Shown here: piece after piece, positions 11,600-18,613 of the stretch
How the letters are laid out: each line of letters begins with the position of its first letter
How positions within the stretch are numbered: the stretch's first letter is position 1
Source of the DNA: CAYFMS01 sp964491425
GTDB taxonomy: Bacteria; Patescibacteriota; Patescibacteriia; UBA9934
Assembly (NCBI GenBank): GCA_964491425.1
Contig: CAZBFR010000012.1
Span: 1-18,613, forward strand
Direction: 5' to 3'
DNA length: 18,613 nt
Made by a program: the position numbers and the translations under genes
Notes under the pieces: model-generated
Seen by the model: the letters and a program-made list of their open reading frames with translations, nothing else
Database searches by the model: none
Told to the model about the DNA's origin: nothing

Positions 11600-12169
11600 T
11601 TACATCACCTCAACGACCGGCTCGCGCACCGCCGACTTTACACGCTCGGCAACTTCCTCGATCGTCCCCATTCCATTAACAAAACTTACAAGCCCCTGCG
11701 CTCCGTACCCTTCGATAATCGGAAGCGTCTCTCGTTCGTACACTTCGAGTCGCTTCTTAATTCCCTCCTCTGTATCGTCTACTCTTCCTTCCTTAAGCGC
11801 ACGCGACGCGATACGCTTAAGCGTTTCCTCGCGCGGAATAACAATAACGAGAACCTGGGTCGGTCGATCATATTTCTCGTAAAGCGCCCGCTGTAAATCA
11901 TTTCGCGGATACCCGTCGATAATATAGCCTTTTTTCGTATCCTCTTGCTCAACCCGCTTCTTCATAAGCGCCAAGGCAATTTCATCGGAAATAAGCTCCC
12001 CGGCGGCTAAAATATGTTCAATCTCCTGTCCAATTTCTGTTTTTTCCGCAATCTCGGCCCGGCACAAATCTCCCATGGAAAACGCTGGAATACCGAGTTC
12101 CTGACTTAATATCTTTGCCTGCGTTCCCTTTCCGCTTCCCTGTGGCCCCAAAATCAAAATTTTATGCAT
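11600..12169 (-). CDS. adk: Adenylate kinase, short-LID form
   Basis: 189 residues from the ATG at 12169. A start 7 codons further up (12190) is possible but adds residues before the P-loop that the family lacks. The protein has the Walker A G-P-Q-G-S-G-K-G-T (8-16), the AMP-binding F-S-M-G-D-L-C-R region, I-D-G-Y-P-R-N and the R-V-D-D-T-E-E-G-I-K-K-R-L segment. The LID is short and without the four-Cys zinc site of Gram-positive enzymes. It interconverts AMP, ADP and ATP. A TACTTT 6 nt before the ATG mirrors the scpA promoter spacing, so adk may start its own leaderless transcript after the secY terminator. Confidence 0.94.
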   Translation of the reverse strand: MHKILILGPQGSGKGTQAKILSQELGIPAFSMGDLCRAEIAEKTEIGQEIEHILAAGELISDEIALALMKKRVEQEDTKKGYIIDGYPRNDLQRALYEKYDRPTQVLVIVIPREETLKRIASRALKEGRVDDTEEGIKKRLEVYERETLPIIEGYGAQGLVSFVNGMGTIEEVAERVKSAVREPVVEVM

Positions 12170-12175
12170 AGTACT

Positions 12176-12181
12176 AAAGTA
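12176..12181 (-). promoter_or_regulatory. Possible -10 element of adk (leaderless)
   Basis: The minus strand reads TACTTT-AGTACT-ATG, the same 6-nt distance as TATAAT-AGTGCT-ATG at scpA, and lies directly after a terminator. No clear -35 is seen. Confidence 0.45.
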
Positions 12182-12195
12182 GCTTACCAAATCCT

Positions 12196-12230
12196 AAACA
12201 AAAAACCAGCCCCTTTCGGGACCGGCTTTT
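12196..12230 (-). terminator. Intrinsic terminator of the ribosomal protein/secY operon
   Basis: AGCCGGTCCC and GGGGCTGGTT on the minus strand form a 10-bp stem (three G-U pairs) around a GAAA loop, followed by T6-G-T3. Because an A/T run flanks the other side too, it could act in both directions. Confidence 0.8.
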
Positions 12231-12231
12231 T

Positions 12232-13482
12232 TTATTTCATTTCGTATCGTCTCATCGCGATTTGAGACTCGATTTGCTTAATCATGTCGATTACAACCGA
12301 GACCATGATAAGGATCGAGGATCCACCAACGACGAGGTTTTGCGTACCTGTAATCTCTTGAACGATAAGCGGTAACACCGCGATAATTCCGAGGAAGGTC
12401 GCTCCCGTTAAAAGGAGACGATTCTGGACCCAAGAAAGATAGTTTCTCGTTTGCTCTCCCGGTCGAATTCCCGGAATGAATGCTCCTTGCTTCTGCAAGT
12501 TCTCCGAAATCTGCTCCGGTTTAAAGACAACCGACGAGTAGAAATAGGTGAAGATAAAGACGAGCAAGAAGTAAGCGACTCCGTAGAACACGCTATTTCC
12601 AAAAAGCTGGAGAATAAACGTGGAAATCGACTGTACCGCTTCCGTTCGCGCGCCCGCAAGGAACTGCGCGATAATCGGTGGGAAGATAAGAATCGCGATC
12701 GCGAAAATGATCGGGATCATTCCTCCCATGTTAATTCGCATCGGAAGCTTCGACATCGATCCGCCACCTCCTCGCGCATATTGGATCGGGATATTGCGTT
12801 GTCCTTCGTTAATAAGGACTACAGCAACAATTGTAACGATCGTAAGTGCTATGAAAAGCACAATGTCGAACAAATCAGACCTCGTATAGGTCGCCGCTGT
12901 TTGTGAAATAAACTGCGGGAACCCTGCGATAATTCCTCCCAAGATAACAAGCGAAAGTCCGTTTCCGATATGACGCTCGGAGATAAGCTCTCCAAGCCAC
13001 ATAAGAAAAACGGTACCTGCCGTCATCGATAGAAGCGCAAAGAACAGGTTAAGAGGCGACAAATCGATTCCCGTCACACCCTGCTGAGCAAAGATGTTAA
13101 GGATTCCATATCCTTGAAGGAAGGCGAGCGGAACAACCGCAACACGCGTCCATCGATTAATCGTTTGCTTTCCACGCTCTTCTTTTTGCATCTCTTCAAT
13201 CTTTGGGAAAATCATCCCAAGAAGTTGCGAGATAATTGAAGCGGTAATGTACGGTCCAACACCAAGAGCAACGATCGAAAAACTTTCGAGCGTCCCTCCC
13301 GAGAAGAGGTTTAAGAGGCCTAGAAATTGGTTGCTTTGTAAAAGCGCACCAACTCCACTCGCATCAATCCCTGGAACCGTAATGTGGGCCGCGAGTCGGA
13401 ACACGATAAACACGAAGAAGACGAATAGAATGCTGTTACGCAATTCTTTAATCTTCCAAACTCTCTTCACATCTTCCCACAT
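12232..13482 (-). CDS. secY: Preprotein translocase subunit SecY
   Basis: 416 residues from the ATG at 13482 (MWEDVKRVWKIKELRNSILF, the normal SecY N-terminus); the longer frame to 13554 overlaps rplO and is rejected. Ten hydrophobic segments are recognisable. The plug region (G-I-D-A-S-G-V), the cytosolic loop with G-I-R-P-G-E-Q-T and the conserved I-S-E-R-H-I-G-N-G are present. SecY is the channel of the SecYEG translocon for export and membrane insertion. It is the last gene of the operon, followed by a terminator, as usual next to adk and map. Confidence 0.97.
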   Translation of the reverse strand: MWEDVKRVWKIKELRNSILFVFFVFIVFRLAAHITVPGIDASGVGALLQSNQFLGLLNLFSGGTLESFSIVALGVGPYITASIISQLLGMIFPKIEEMQKEERGKQTINRWTRVAVVPLAFLQGYGILNIFAQQGVTGIDLSPLNLFFALLSMTAGTVFLMWLGELISERHIGNGLSLVILGGIIAGFPQFISQTAATYTRSDLFDIVLFIALTIVTIVAVVLINEGQRNIPIQYARGGGGSMSKLPMRINMGGMIPIIFAIAILIFPPIIAQFLAGARTEAVQSISTFILQLFGNSVFYGVAYFLLVFIFTYFYSSVVFKPEQISENLQKQGAFIPGIRPGEQTRNYLSWVQNRLLLTGATFLGIIAVLPLIVQEITGTQNLVVGGSSILIMVSVVIDMIKQIESQIAMRRYEMK

Positions 13483-13493
13483 AGAAATAACGT

Positions 13494-13925
13494 TTAGGAA
13501 ATAGATCCACCAGCTGCTACGATCGCCTTTTTGGCCGCGTCGGACGCAAGGCATCCGCTAACGGAAACGGCGATTGTAAGCGCCCCCTTCGAAAGAATCT
13601 TGACCGGTCGGCGCGTTGTCTTGATAAGTCCCTTCTTAAGAAGAGTCTTAGGAGAAACAGGCGCGTTCGTTCCAAAATGCTTTTCAATGTCCGCGAGGTT
13701 AATCGCTTGCGCTTGTGGCGCTTGCGAGATAAATCCGCGAAGCTTTGGCGTCGAGAGAAGGAGCTTTCGCATTCCGAGTTTCTTAAGTCCCGAAACTCCG
13801 GATCGCGATTTTTGTCCCTTTTGTCCACGTCCGGCCGTCGTTCCCTTTCCGGATCCGTGTCCTCGTCCAACACGCTTGAATTTCTTCTTTGCGCTTGGTT
13901 TTAAATTGTGTAGTGAGATAGCCAT
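13494..13925 (-). CDS. rplO: 50S ribosomal protein L15
   Basis: 143 residues with the L15 N-terminus: basic, Gly-rich R-V-G-R-G-H-G-S-G-K-G-T-T-A-G-R-G-Q-K-G, then the globular part (FGTNAPVSPKTLLKKGLI) and a Gly-rich end. It binds 23S rRNA late in assembly. It starts one base after the S5 stop (TAATATG). In most bacteria L30 (rpmD) lies between S5 and L15; it is absent here. Confidence 0.97.
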   Translation of the reverse strand: MAISLHNLKPSAKKKFKRVGRGHGSGKGTTAGRGQKGQKSRSGVSGLKKLGMRKLLLSTPKLRGFISQAPQAQAINLADIEKHFGTNAPVSPKTLLKKGLIKTTRRPVKILSKGALTIAVSVSGCLASDAAKKAIVAAGGSIS

Positions 13926-13926
13926 A

Positions 13927-14511
13927 TTAGTTAGCTACAACGGCTTTTTTAGCAGGTTGCTTTCGCGCCTGTGTCGCCGCTTTTTGCTCAGGAGAGATCT
14001 TCATAAGCTCAAGCGCTTTGAACGTCGCTCGTGCATTGTTGATCTTGTTTGACGATCCAAGAAGCTTCGATACGGCGTTTGGAACTCCTGCGAGTTCGAG
14101 AACGACACGTACCGGACCTCCGGACTTAAGTCCCGTTCCTTTTGGAGCAGGCATAAGCATGATCTTTGCAGCGCCGTACTTAAGCGAAACATTGTGTGGC
14201 AAGGTCTCGTTTACGATTGGAACCTCGATCAAGTGCTTCTTTGCTTGTCGGAACGCTTTTTCAACCGCGATCGCGACGTCGGCACCCTTTGCGATACCGA
14301 TACCAACGCGACCCTTCTTGTCTCCAATAATGAGACAGGTTCGGAATCGCATACGCTTTCCTCCCTTCGTTACACGCGTAACGCGCGCAAGTTCGAGAAT
14401 GCGTTGATCGAATTCCTTTGGCTCTTGTTGTTCACGTCGTCCACCTCGGCGGGCGTTGCGAATTTGACCCTTTCCTCCCGGTTGTCGTTGTCGATTTTCT
14501 TGTTCTTGCAT
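13927..14511 (-). CDS. rpsE: 30S ribosomal protein S5
   Basis: 194 residues from the ATG at 14511. The frame open to 14553 overlaps rplR and its extra residues do not resemble S5. The N-terminal 35 residues are a Gln/Arg/Gly-rich low-complexity extension (QRQPGGKGQIRNARRGGRRE), longer than usual. The double-stranded RNA-binding domain (R-V-T-K-G-G-K-R-M-R-F) and the C-terminal domain (K-G-T-G-L-K-S-G-G-P-V-R) are normal. S5 acts in decoding accuracy and the mRNA entry channel. Confidence 0.97.
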   Translation of the reverse strand: MQEQENRQRQPGGKGQIRNARRGGRREQQEPKEFDQRILELARVTRVTKGGKRMRFRTCLIIGDKKGRVGIGIAKGADVAIAVEKAFRQAKKHLIEVPIVNETLPHNVSLKYGAAKIMLMPAPKGTGLKSGGPVRVVLELAGVPNAVSKLLGSSNKINNARATFKALELMKISPEQKAATQARKQPAKKAVVAN

Positions 14512-14515
14512 ATTC

Positions 14516-14878
14516 CTAGAATTGAAGTCCTTGCTCGCGAGCCGCTTCCGCAAGCGCCTTTACGCGACCATGATATTTATAACGACCTCGGTCAAACACA
14601 ACCTCGGTAATACCCGCGGCAACCGCGCGCTTACCGAGCTCTTGTCCAACAAGCTTTGCGAGCTCCATTGGCTTCACTCCCTTGCGCTCAATCTTAAGAT
14701 CCGACGCTGACGCAACCGTCTTGCGCGCCTTATCGTCGATCACCTGCGCCGAAATGTGCTTTGCCGATCGGAATACGGAAAGGCGTGGGCGATTTGATGT
14801 CTGTGCAATCACCGTTCGAACGCGGTGTGCGCGTCGAACTTGGCGTTGCTTTTTCATTTTTGAGATATGGTTTGACAT
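14516..14878 (-). CDS. rplR: 50S ribosomal protein L18
   Basis: 120 residues. It contains the L18 core R-P-R-L-S-V-F-R-S-A-K-H-I-S-A-Q-V-I-D-D (30-49) and the C-terminal V-V-F-D-R-G-R-Y-K-Y-H-G-R-V-K-A-L-A. L18 carries 5S rRNA into the central protuberance with L5. The start at 14878 leaves 5 nt after the L6 stop; an inner Met at residue 8 (14857) is an alternative that gives a more usual N-terminus. Confidence 0.96.
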   Translation of the reverse strand: MSNHISKMKKQRQVRRAHRVRTVIAQTSNRPRLSVFRSAKHISAQVIDDKARKTVASASDLKIERKGVKPMELAKLVGQELGKRAVAAGITEVVFDRGRYKYHGRVKALAEAAREQGLQF

Positions 14879-14883
14879 AGTGT

Positions 14884-15432
14884 TTATTCACCTTTGGCCG
14901 CCTTACCTACCTTACGCTTAATAACCTCATCATTATACTTGAAGCCCTTTCCCTTGTACGGTTCCGGCTTCTTCATCGCTCGGATTTCCGAAGCGACTTT
15001 TCCGACGAGATCTCGGTCAATTCCCTCAATCGTAAGAGCGTTCGCCTCGATTGTTCCCTTAATCCCCTTTGGAAGGGTGTAAAGAGATTCGTGCGAGAAT
15101 CCAAGTTGCATCTTCAGGGTCTCCCCCGCGACTTGCATCTTGTATCCAACTCCGTTAAGTTCGAGAATTTTCTTCCAACCAGTTGTGACTCCGCGAACCA
15201 TGTTCAAAATATGAGCACGTGCGGTTCCCCAAACGGCGGTTCCATTTGATGTATCTTCCATCGTTACATCGATAAACGAAGCACCATTGTCTTCGCGAAG
15301 CGAAACAACAAGTTTCTCGTCAACAGCACGAGTAAGCTCGCCCTTTGGACCCGTAATCGTAACTACGTGATCCTTGAACGTCATCGTCACTCCCGAAGGA
15401 AGTGGGACGGATTTTTTTCCAATGCGTGACAT
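14884..15432 (-). CDS. rplF: 50S ribosomal protein L6
   Basis: 182 residues from the ATG at 15432, which gives the standard M-S-R-I-G-K-K-S-V-P-L-P N-terminus; the longer frame to 15486 overlaps rpsH. The two repeated L6 domains and the C-terminal signature P-E-P-Y-K-G-K-G-F-K-Y (151-161 or so) are clear. L6 supports the sarcin-ricin region of 23S rRNA. It is joined to rpsH by TAGTATG. Confidence 0.97.
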   Translation of the reverse strand: MSRIGKKSVPLPSGVTMTFKDHVVTITGPKGELTRAVDEKLVVSLREDNGASFIDVTMEDTSNGTAVWGTARAHILNMVRGVTTGWKKILELNGVGYKMQVAGETLKMQLGFSHESLYTLPKGIKGTIEANALTIEGIDRDLVGKVASEIRAMKKPEPYKGKGFKYNDEVIKRKVGKAAKGE

Positions 15433-15433
15433 A

Positions 15434-15829
15434 CTAGAATACTTCGCAAATAATTTCTCCCCCGAGGTGACGCTTTCGCGCTTCATTTGAAGACATCATG
15501 CCGTTTGGCGTTGAAACGATCGCGAACCCTTGTCCGAAGCGGACTCGTGGAAGCTCGTCGGCCTTCGCGTAAACGCGTCGTCCCGGCTTACTTACGCGAT
15601 TAATTTCGGAAATCGCGTTCGTTTTTGGATCAACATACTTAAGCACAATCTTCAGTGTTGGCTTTAATGCTTTTTCAAGAATCTCCGCGTGCTCTACAAA
15701 CCCTTCTTTTTCAAGAATTTTTGCAATGGCAAACTTGGACCGTGAAGACGGCATTTCGACGTTCGCCTTTCGCGCGAGGACCGCGTTTCGGATGCGACTC
15801 AACATGTCGGAAATTGGATCTGTCATCAT
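15434..15829 (-). CDS. rpsH: 30S ribosomal protein S8
   Basis: 131 residues with the typical start M-M-T-D-P-I-S-D-M-L-S-R-I-R-N-A and C-terminal G-G-E-I-I-C-E-V-F. S-T-P-N-G-M-M-S-S-N-E-A-R (107-119) is the 16S helix 21 binding signature. S8 is a primary 16S rRNA binder and, in many bacteria, represses the spc operon; I see no obvious target hairpin here. It lies 5 nt after rpsN. Confidence 0.97.
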   Translation of the reverse strand: MMTDPISDMLSRIRNAVLARKANVEMPSSRSKFAIAKILEKEGFVEHAEILEKALKPTLKIVLKYVDPKTNAISEINRVSKPGRRVYAKADELPRVRFGQGFAIVSTPNGMMSSNEARKRHLGGEIICEVF

Positions 15830-15834
15830 AGGAT

Positions 15835-16020
15835 TTACCAGCTTGCTTTTTTAATACCCGGGATTTCTCCGGTGTTTGCGAGTTCTCTAAAGCAGATACG
15901 GCAAAGGCCGAATTCGCGCATAAACGCACGTGGGCGTCCGCACTTCCAGCATCGATTGACGCGACGCGTCATGTACTTCGGCTGCTTCTTTGATTTTGCA
16001 ATATGATTTTGTGAAGCCAT
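15835..16020 (-). CDS. rpsN: 30S ribosomal protein S14, zinc-binding short form
   Basis: 61 residues, the short type Z form with two Cys pairs, C-W-K-C (24-27) and C-R-I-C (40-43), that bind one zinc. The C-terminal F-R-E-L-A-N-T-G-E-I-P-G-I-K-K-A-S-W is the family ending. S14 completes the 3' domain of the small subunit head. It is joined to rplE by TAATATG. Confidence 0.97.
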   Translation of the reverse strand: MASQNHIAKSKKQPKYMTRRVNRCWKCGRPRAFMREFGLCRICFRELANTGEIPGIKKASW

Positions 16021-16021
16021 A

Positions 16022-16567
16022 TTATGCGTCTGCTTTTTTAAATGGGAACCCGAGAGCCTTGAAGAGAGCCATTCCCTCTTCGTGTGTTCGTGCCGTTGTC
16101 GTGATTACAACCTGCAATCCGTGGATTTGCTCGATTGCGTCGGCGTCAACTTCCGGAAAGGCCAAGTGCTCTTTAAATCCGTAGTTGAAGTTTCCGTGCG
16201 AATCAACGCTCGATTCTCCGATTCCTCGGAAGTCTCGAATACGTGGGAATGTGAGCGATACGAGCTTCTCAAGGAAGTTCCACATTCGCTCTCCACGAAG
16301 CGTTGCAACGACTCCGATCGATTGTCCTTGTCGGATCTTAAATCCCGCCTCAGACTTTCGTGCTTTCGTGATTACCGGCTTTTGACCCGTAATTGCCGTT
16401 ACCGTCTCTTGAAGGACCTCGATAAACTTTGAGTCTCGCTTCGAGTTAAGTCCGCTGTTTACTGTGATCTTGAGAATCTTTGGTATATCCATGTTATTCT
16501 TTCGACCAAGCTCCGTCTTAAGCTTCGGCGCGATCTCTTTCTTAAATTGTTCTTTGAGCGTAGACAT
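16022..16567 (-). CDS. rplE: 50S ribosomal protein L5
   Basis: 181 residues, normal length. Conserved blocks are I-T-G-Q-K-P-V-I-T-K-A-R-K-S (59-72), F-R-I-R-Q-G-type F-K-I-R-Q-G-Q-S-I-G (76-85) and R-D-F-R-G-I-G (110-116). L5 binds 5S rRNA and contacts the P-site tRNA. The gene follows rplX at a TAATATG junction. Confidence 0.97.
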   Translation of the reverse strand: MSTLKEQFKKEIAPKLKTELGRKNNMDIPKILKITVNSGLNSKRDSKFIEVLQETVTAITGQKPVITKARKSEAGFKIRQGQSIGVVATLRGERMWNFLEKLVSLTFPRIRDFRGIGESSVDSHGNFNYGFKEHLAFPEVDADAIEQIHGLQVVITTTARTHEEGMALFKALGFPFKKADA

Positions 16568-16568
16568 A

Positions 16569-16886
16569 TTATTCGAGATCTTCTTGTCCTTTCTTTGTTC
16601 GCAAGATTCGGACCTTTGTTGTTTTAGTATCTTGCTTCAAGAGTTTGTAACCGACGCGACCCTCTCCTGTTTTTCCTACGACACGGACGTTTGAAAGATG
16701 AAGTGGCGCATTGAACGAAACGCGTTGTCCCGGTTGGTTGCCGCGCTTCTTTACATGCTTAACCGATGGGTTTACGCCTTCGACAACAACCTTTTCGCTT
16801 GATGCCAAAACCTGAACCACTTTTCCGGTCTTTCCTTTATTCTTTCCCGCGATAACGCGGACCATGTCTCCAGTTTTAATCTTCAT
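16569..16886 (-). CDS. rplX: 50S ribosomal protein L24
   Basis: 105 residues. The N-terminal KOW motif (K-T-G-D-M-V-R-V-I-A-G-K-N-K-G-K-T-G) and the G-V-N-P-S-V-K-H-V-K block are diagnostic. L24 starts large-subunit assembly at the 5' end of 23S rRNA. The C-terminal part R-V-G-Y-K-L-L is conserved, without Cys residues before it. It lies 5 nt after rplN. Confidence 0.96.
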   Translation of the reverse strand: MKIKTGDMVRVIAGKNKGKTGKVVQVLASSEKVVVEGVNPSVKHVKKRGNQPGQRVSFNAPLHLSNVRVVGKTGEGRVGYKLLKQDTKTTKVRILRTKKGQEDLE

Positions 16887-16891
16887 ATCGT

Positions 16892-17263
16892 TTAAAGCAC
16901 TTCAGGAGCCAAGGAAATAATCTTTGTGAATCCCGCTTGTCGAAGTTCTCGAGCAACCGGTCCAAAGATACGTGTTCCCTTTGGTTCTTTACTGTCTTTG
17001 TTGATAATCACTGCGGCGTTTTCGTCAAAACGAATGTAGGAACCGTCCGATCGTCGTACTTCCTTTCGGGTACGAACAAGAACAGCGTGTACAACGTCGC
17101 TTTTCTTCGTCGCGTTGTGAGGCGCGGCAACTTTTACAACGCCCGTAAAGACGTCTCCGAGTCGCGCATAGCGCTTTTTATATCCGCCGAGAACACGAAT
17201 AACCTGCAAGCGCTTTGCTCCAGTGTTATCCGCTACCTCGACCATGCTTCGGTGTTGCAACAT
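16892..17263 (-). CDS. rplN: 50S ribosomal protein L14
   Basis: 123 residues with the L14 signatures V-A-D-N-T-G-A-K (10-17) and R-F-D-E-N-A-A-V-I-I-N (78-88), ending in I-I-S-L-A-P-E-V-L. L14 forms an intersubunit bridge and is where the silencing factor RsfS binds. It is joined to rpsQ by TAATATG. Confidence 0.97.
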   Translation of the reverse strand: MLQHRSMVEVADNTGAKRLQVIRVLGGYKKRYARLGDVFTGVVKVAAPHNATKKSDVVHAVLVRTRKEVRRSDGSYIRFDENAAVIINKDSKEPKGTRIFGPVARELRQAGFTKIISLAPEVL

Positions 17264-17264
17264 A

Positions 17265-17519
17265 TTAGGCGTTCTTATTTACAACGCGCCATCGCTTATC
17301 CTTAGAGATTGGGCGTGTTTCTTCGATCGTAACTTCGTCTCCAATATGATACGCATTCTCTTCGTCGTGCGCCTTGAATTTCTTGCTGACCGTGTAGCGC
17401 TTCAAATACTTGGAGTGCATAACCGTTCGGTCAACCTGAACAACAACGGTCTTGTTCATCTTGTCAGAGACGACCGTTCCGATTAATCGGCGCTTGGTTG
17501 TATTCGTTGTCGTTGTCAT
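17265..17519 (-). CDS. rpsQ: 30S ribosomal protein S17
   Basis: 84 residues from the ATG at 17519, one base after the rpmC stop (TAATATG); an in-frame start at 17531 overlaps rpmC. The OB-fold core G-T-V-V-S-D-K-M-N-K-T-V-V-V (14-27) and K-A-H-D-E, G-D-E-V-T-I-E-E-T-R-P-I-S-K are standard. The N-terminus is a short Thr/Asn run (TTTTNTTK). S17 is a primary 16S 5'-domain binder. Confidence 0.96.
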   Translation of the reverse strand: MTTTTNTTKRRLIGTVVSDKMNKTVVVQVDRTVMHSKYLKRYTVSKKFKAHDEENAYHIGDEVTIEETRPISKDKRWRVVNKNA

Positions 17520-17520
17520 A

Positions 17521-17715
17521 TTAGTTCGCATTCTTTAACTCCGCGAGGCGGGTTAATACGCGTGCGATTACGCGTTTCGTTTCCTTGATTTCGTGGAACT
17601 TTCGAAGTTGGTTTACCGATGTTTGCATTTTGAGACCGTAGAGCGTCCCGCGGAGTGTAGCCAACTCTTTTTGCAAATCTTCGAGTGTGAAGCCGCTGAT
17701 TTTCTTGTAGTCCAT
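17521..17715 (-). CDS. rpmC: 50S ribosomal protein L29
   Basis: 64 residues, two-helix protein with the L29 patterns L-E-D-L-Q-K-E-L (11-18) and V-N-Q-L-R-K-F-H-E-I-K-E-T-K-R-V-I-A-R (34-52). L29 lies at the peptide exit near the trigger factor and SRP docking site. Joined to rplP by TAATATG. Confidence 0.96.
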   Translation of the reverse strand: MDYKKISGFTLEDLQKELATLRGTLYGLKMQTSVNQLRKFHEIKETKRVIARVLTRLAELKNAN

Positions 17716-17716
17716 A

Positions 17717-18130
17717 TTATGCTCGGGTTACAACTTTCGTTTTCATTGGAAGCTTGTGGGACGCGAGTCGGAGCGCTTCTTGCGCTTGCTCAAACGTCAC
17801 ACCATCCATTTCGAACATGACCGTTCCCGCTCGTACTGGCGTCATGTAGTAATCGACGCCTCCCTTTCCTTTACCCATCGGCGTTTCCGCTCCATGGTTT
17901 GTGACCGGGTGATCCGGGAAGATTCGAATCCAGATTTTTCCTCCTCGCTTGATATAGCGCGTCATCGCTCGTCGTGCCGCCTCGATTTGTCGAGCCGTGA
18001 CCCAAGCCTCCGTCATCGCTTTAAGTCCGAAGACTCCAAACGCTACGGTTGTTTTTGACGTCGCAACGCGATCGCCAGCCGTTCGTCGTTTGTGTTGTTT
18101 TCGGAATTTTAATTTCTTTGGCATTAACAT
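17717..18130 (-). CDS. rplP: 50S ribosomal protein L16
   Basis: 137 residues, with the standard M-L-M-P-K-K-L-K-F-R-K-Q-H start, G-F-G-L-K-type V-F-G-L-K-A (33-38), the conserved I-R-I-F-P-D-H-P-V-T (68-77) and M-G-K-G-K-G (85-90) loop. L16 helps position the A-site tRNA. It is 10 nt after rpsC, with GAG just upstream of the ATG, one of the few gaps in this operon with a hint of a ribosome binding site. Confidence 0.97.
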   Translation of the reverse strand: MLMPKKLKFRKQHKRRTAGDRVATSKTTVAFGVFGLKAMTEAWVTARQIEAARRAMTRYIKRGGKIWIRIFPDHPVTNHGAETPMGKGKGGVDYYMTPVRAGTVMFEMDGVTFEQAQEALRLASHKLPMKTKVVTRA

Positions 18131-18140
18131 ACGACTCTAA

Positions 18141-18613
18141 TTATTGGCGACGTGTCGCTTGAGCTTTTTCAATTTTCTTCTCCGTTTCGTGCTCGAAGAC
18201 TTCTCCTCGATAGATCCAAACCTTGATTCCGATCGTTCCCCAGATTGTGCTCGCGGTAATACGTGCAAAATCGATATCAGCTCGGAGGTTATGGAGAGGA
18301 ATACTTCCTTCCGAAAGCATTTCTCGACGGGCGATTTCCGCACCGTTAAGTCGTCCCGAAAGCGCGATCTTTACTCCCTTCGCTCCGGACTTCATAACGC
18401 GCTCTCGCGCCATCTTCATCGATCGGCGGAAAGGCATACGCTTTTCCGTTTCTTGCGCGATTTGTTGACCAACGATCGCTGCGGAAAGAGCTGGCTTCGC
18501 AACTTCTTGAATGTTCAAGTTAAGCGCTACTCGGCGACCTCGGTAGAAATTCGAAACGAGTTTCTTTTTGAGATCCTCGATTCCCGCTCCGGCGCGTCCA
18601 ATGATAAATCCTG
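18141..18613 (-). CDS. rpsC: 30S ribosomal protein S3, C-terminal part (5' end outside the window)
   Basis: The frame stays open to the window edge, giving about 157 C-terminal residues. The visible part begins in the KH domain (G-F-I-I-G-R-A-G-A-G-I-E-D-L-K, with the G-R-A-G loop) and continues through the C-terminal domain with M-P-F-R-R-S-M-K, G-A-K-G-V-K-I-A-L-S-G-R-L-N-G-A-E-I-A-R and I-G-I-K-V-W-I-Y-R-G-E. S3 forms the mRNA entry helicase with S4 and S5. Apparent shorter starts inside the window are internal Met codons. Confidence 0.97.
   Translation of the reverse strand, partial: GFIIGRAGAGIEDLKKKLVSNFYRGRRVALNLNIQEVAKPALSAAIVGQQIAQETEKRMPFRRSMKMARERVMKSGAKGVKIALSGRLNGAEIARREMLSEGSIPLHNLRADIDFARITASTIWGTIGIKVWIYRGEVFEHETEKKIEKAQATRRQ

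Noticed and set aside
13483..13554. N-terminal extension of SecY
   Set aside because: The extra 24 residues overlap rplO and do not resemble SecY; the MWEDVKRVW start is normal.
13531..14052. 173-codon plus-strand ORF opposite rplO and rpsE
   Set aside because: Spans the junction of two conserved ribosomal genes in antisense; a shadow.

Overview
The window looks like a genome segment of a candidate-phyla-radiation (Patescibacteria) bacterium, probably Parcubacteria-like. The evidence is an S10/spc-type ribosomal cluster (S3-L16-L29-S17-L14-L24-L5-S14-S8-L6-L18-S5-L15-SecY) in which uL30 is missing between S5 and L15, a short zinc-type S14, very tight gene packing, an aspartyl-tRNA synthetase without the bacterial GAD insertion, and standard stop codon use (TGA is a stop). 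No marker gene here allows a finer placement.

Layout. (1) 1-94, minus: the 5' end of a DUF1761-like membrane protein leaving the window. (2) 130-3911, plus: seven consecutive small genes of unknown function. At least six appear to be very divergent paralogues of a ~105-125 residue module (beta-rich N-terminal half, then a C-terminal '[IF]P-x-x-W-[IV]-x-x-[IV]' helix); the first gene holds two copies. Every gene has a perfect AGGAGG ribosome binding site, and five of the seven are followed by a GC-rich hairpin, three of them with a clear T tract. (3) 3996-4232, plus: a tRNA-Leu(CAA)/tRNA-Met-type(CAU) pair with a sigma70-like promoter and a terminator. (4) About 4276-4905, plus: a near-consensus promoter, then ~595 nt with no credible ORF but many perfect hairpins and an H-type pseudoknot, then an intrinsic terminator. 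I read this as a large structured non-coding RNA. It has none of the tmRNA, RNase P, SRP, 5S or group II domain V signatures I looked for. (5) 4936-5014: a 15-bp inverted repeat between the convergent transcription units. (6) 5045-7703, minus: scpA-scpB-D,D-carboxypeptidase-small membrane exporter. (7) 7746-12169, minus: adk-map-(DUF7282-like)-ruvX-recO-aspS. (8) 12232-18613, minus: the ribosomal protein/secY operon, with S3 running off the right edge.

How the parts work together. The minus strand is housekeeping: ribosome assembly and protein export (secY), N-terminal methionine removal and adenylate balance (map, adk), DNA repair and recombination (ruvX, recO), tRNA charging (aspS), chromosome condensation and cell wall trimming (scpAB, carboxypeptidase). 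These genes are almost all joined by TAATATG-type stop/start junctions or 4-nt overlaps without clear Shine-Dalgarno sites, and the transcription-unit starts at scpA and perhaps adk look leaderless. The plus-strand cluster uses the opposite grammar: strong Shine-Dalgarno sites, spaced genes and frequent hairpins.

The two least explained elements are the paralogue array and the large RNA. Both lie in the 4.9 kb accessory segment flanking the tRNA pair.
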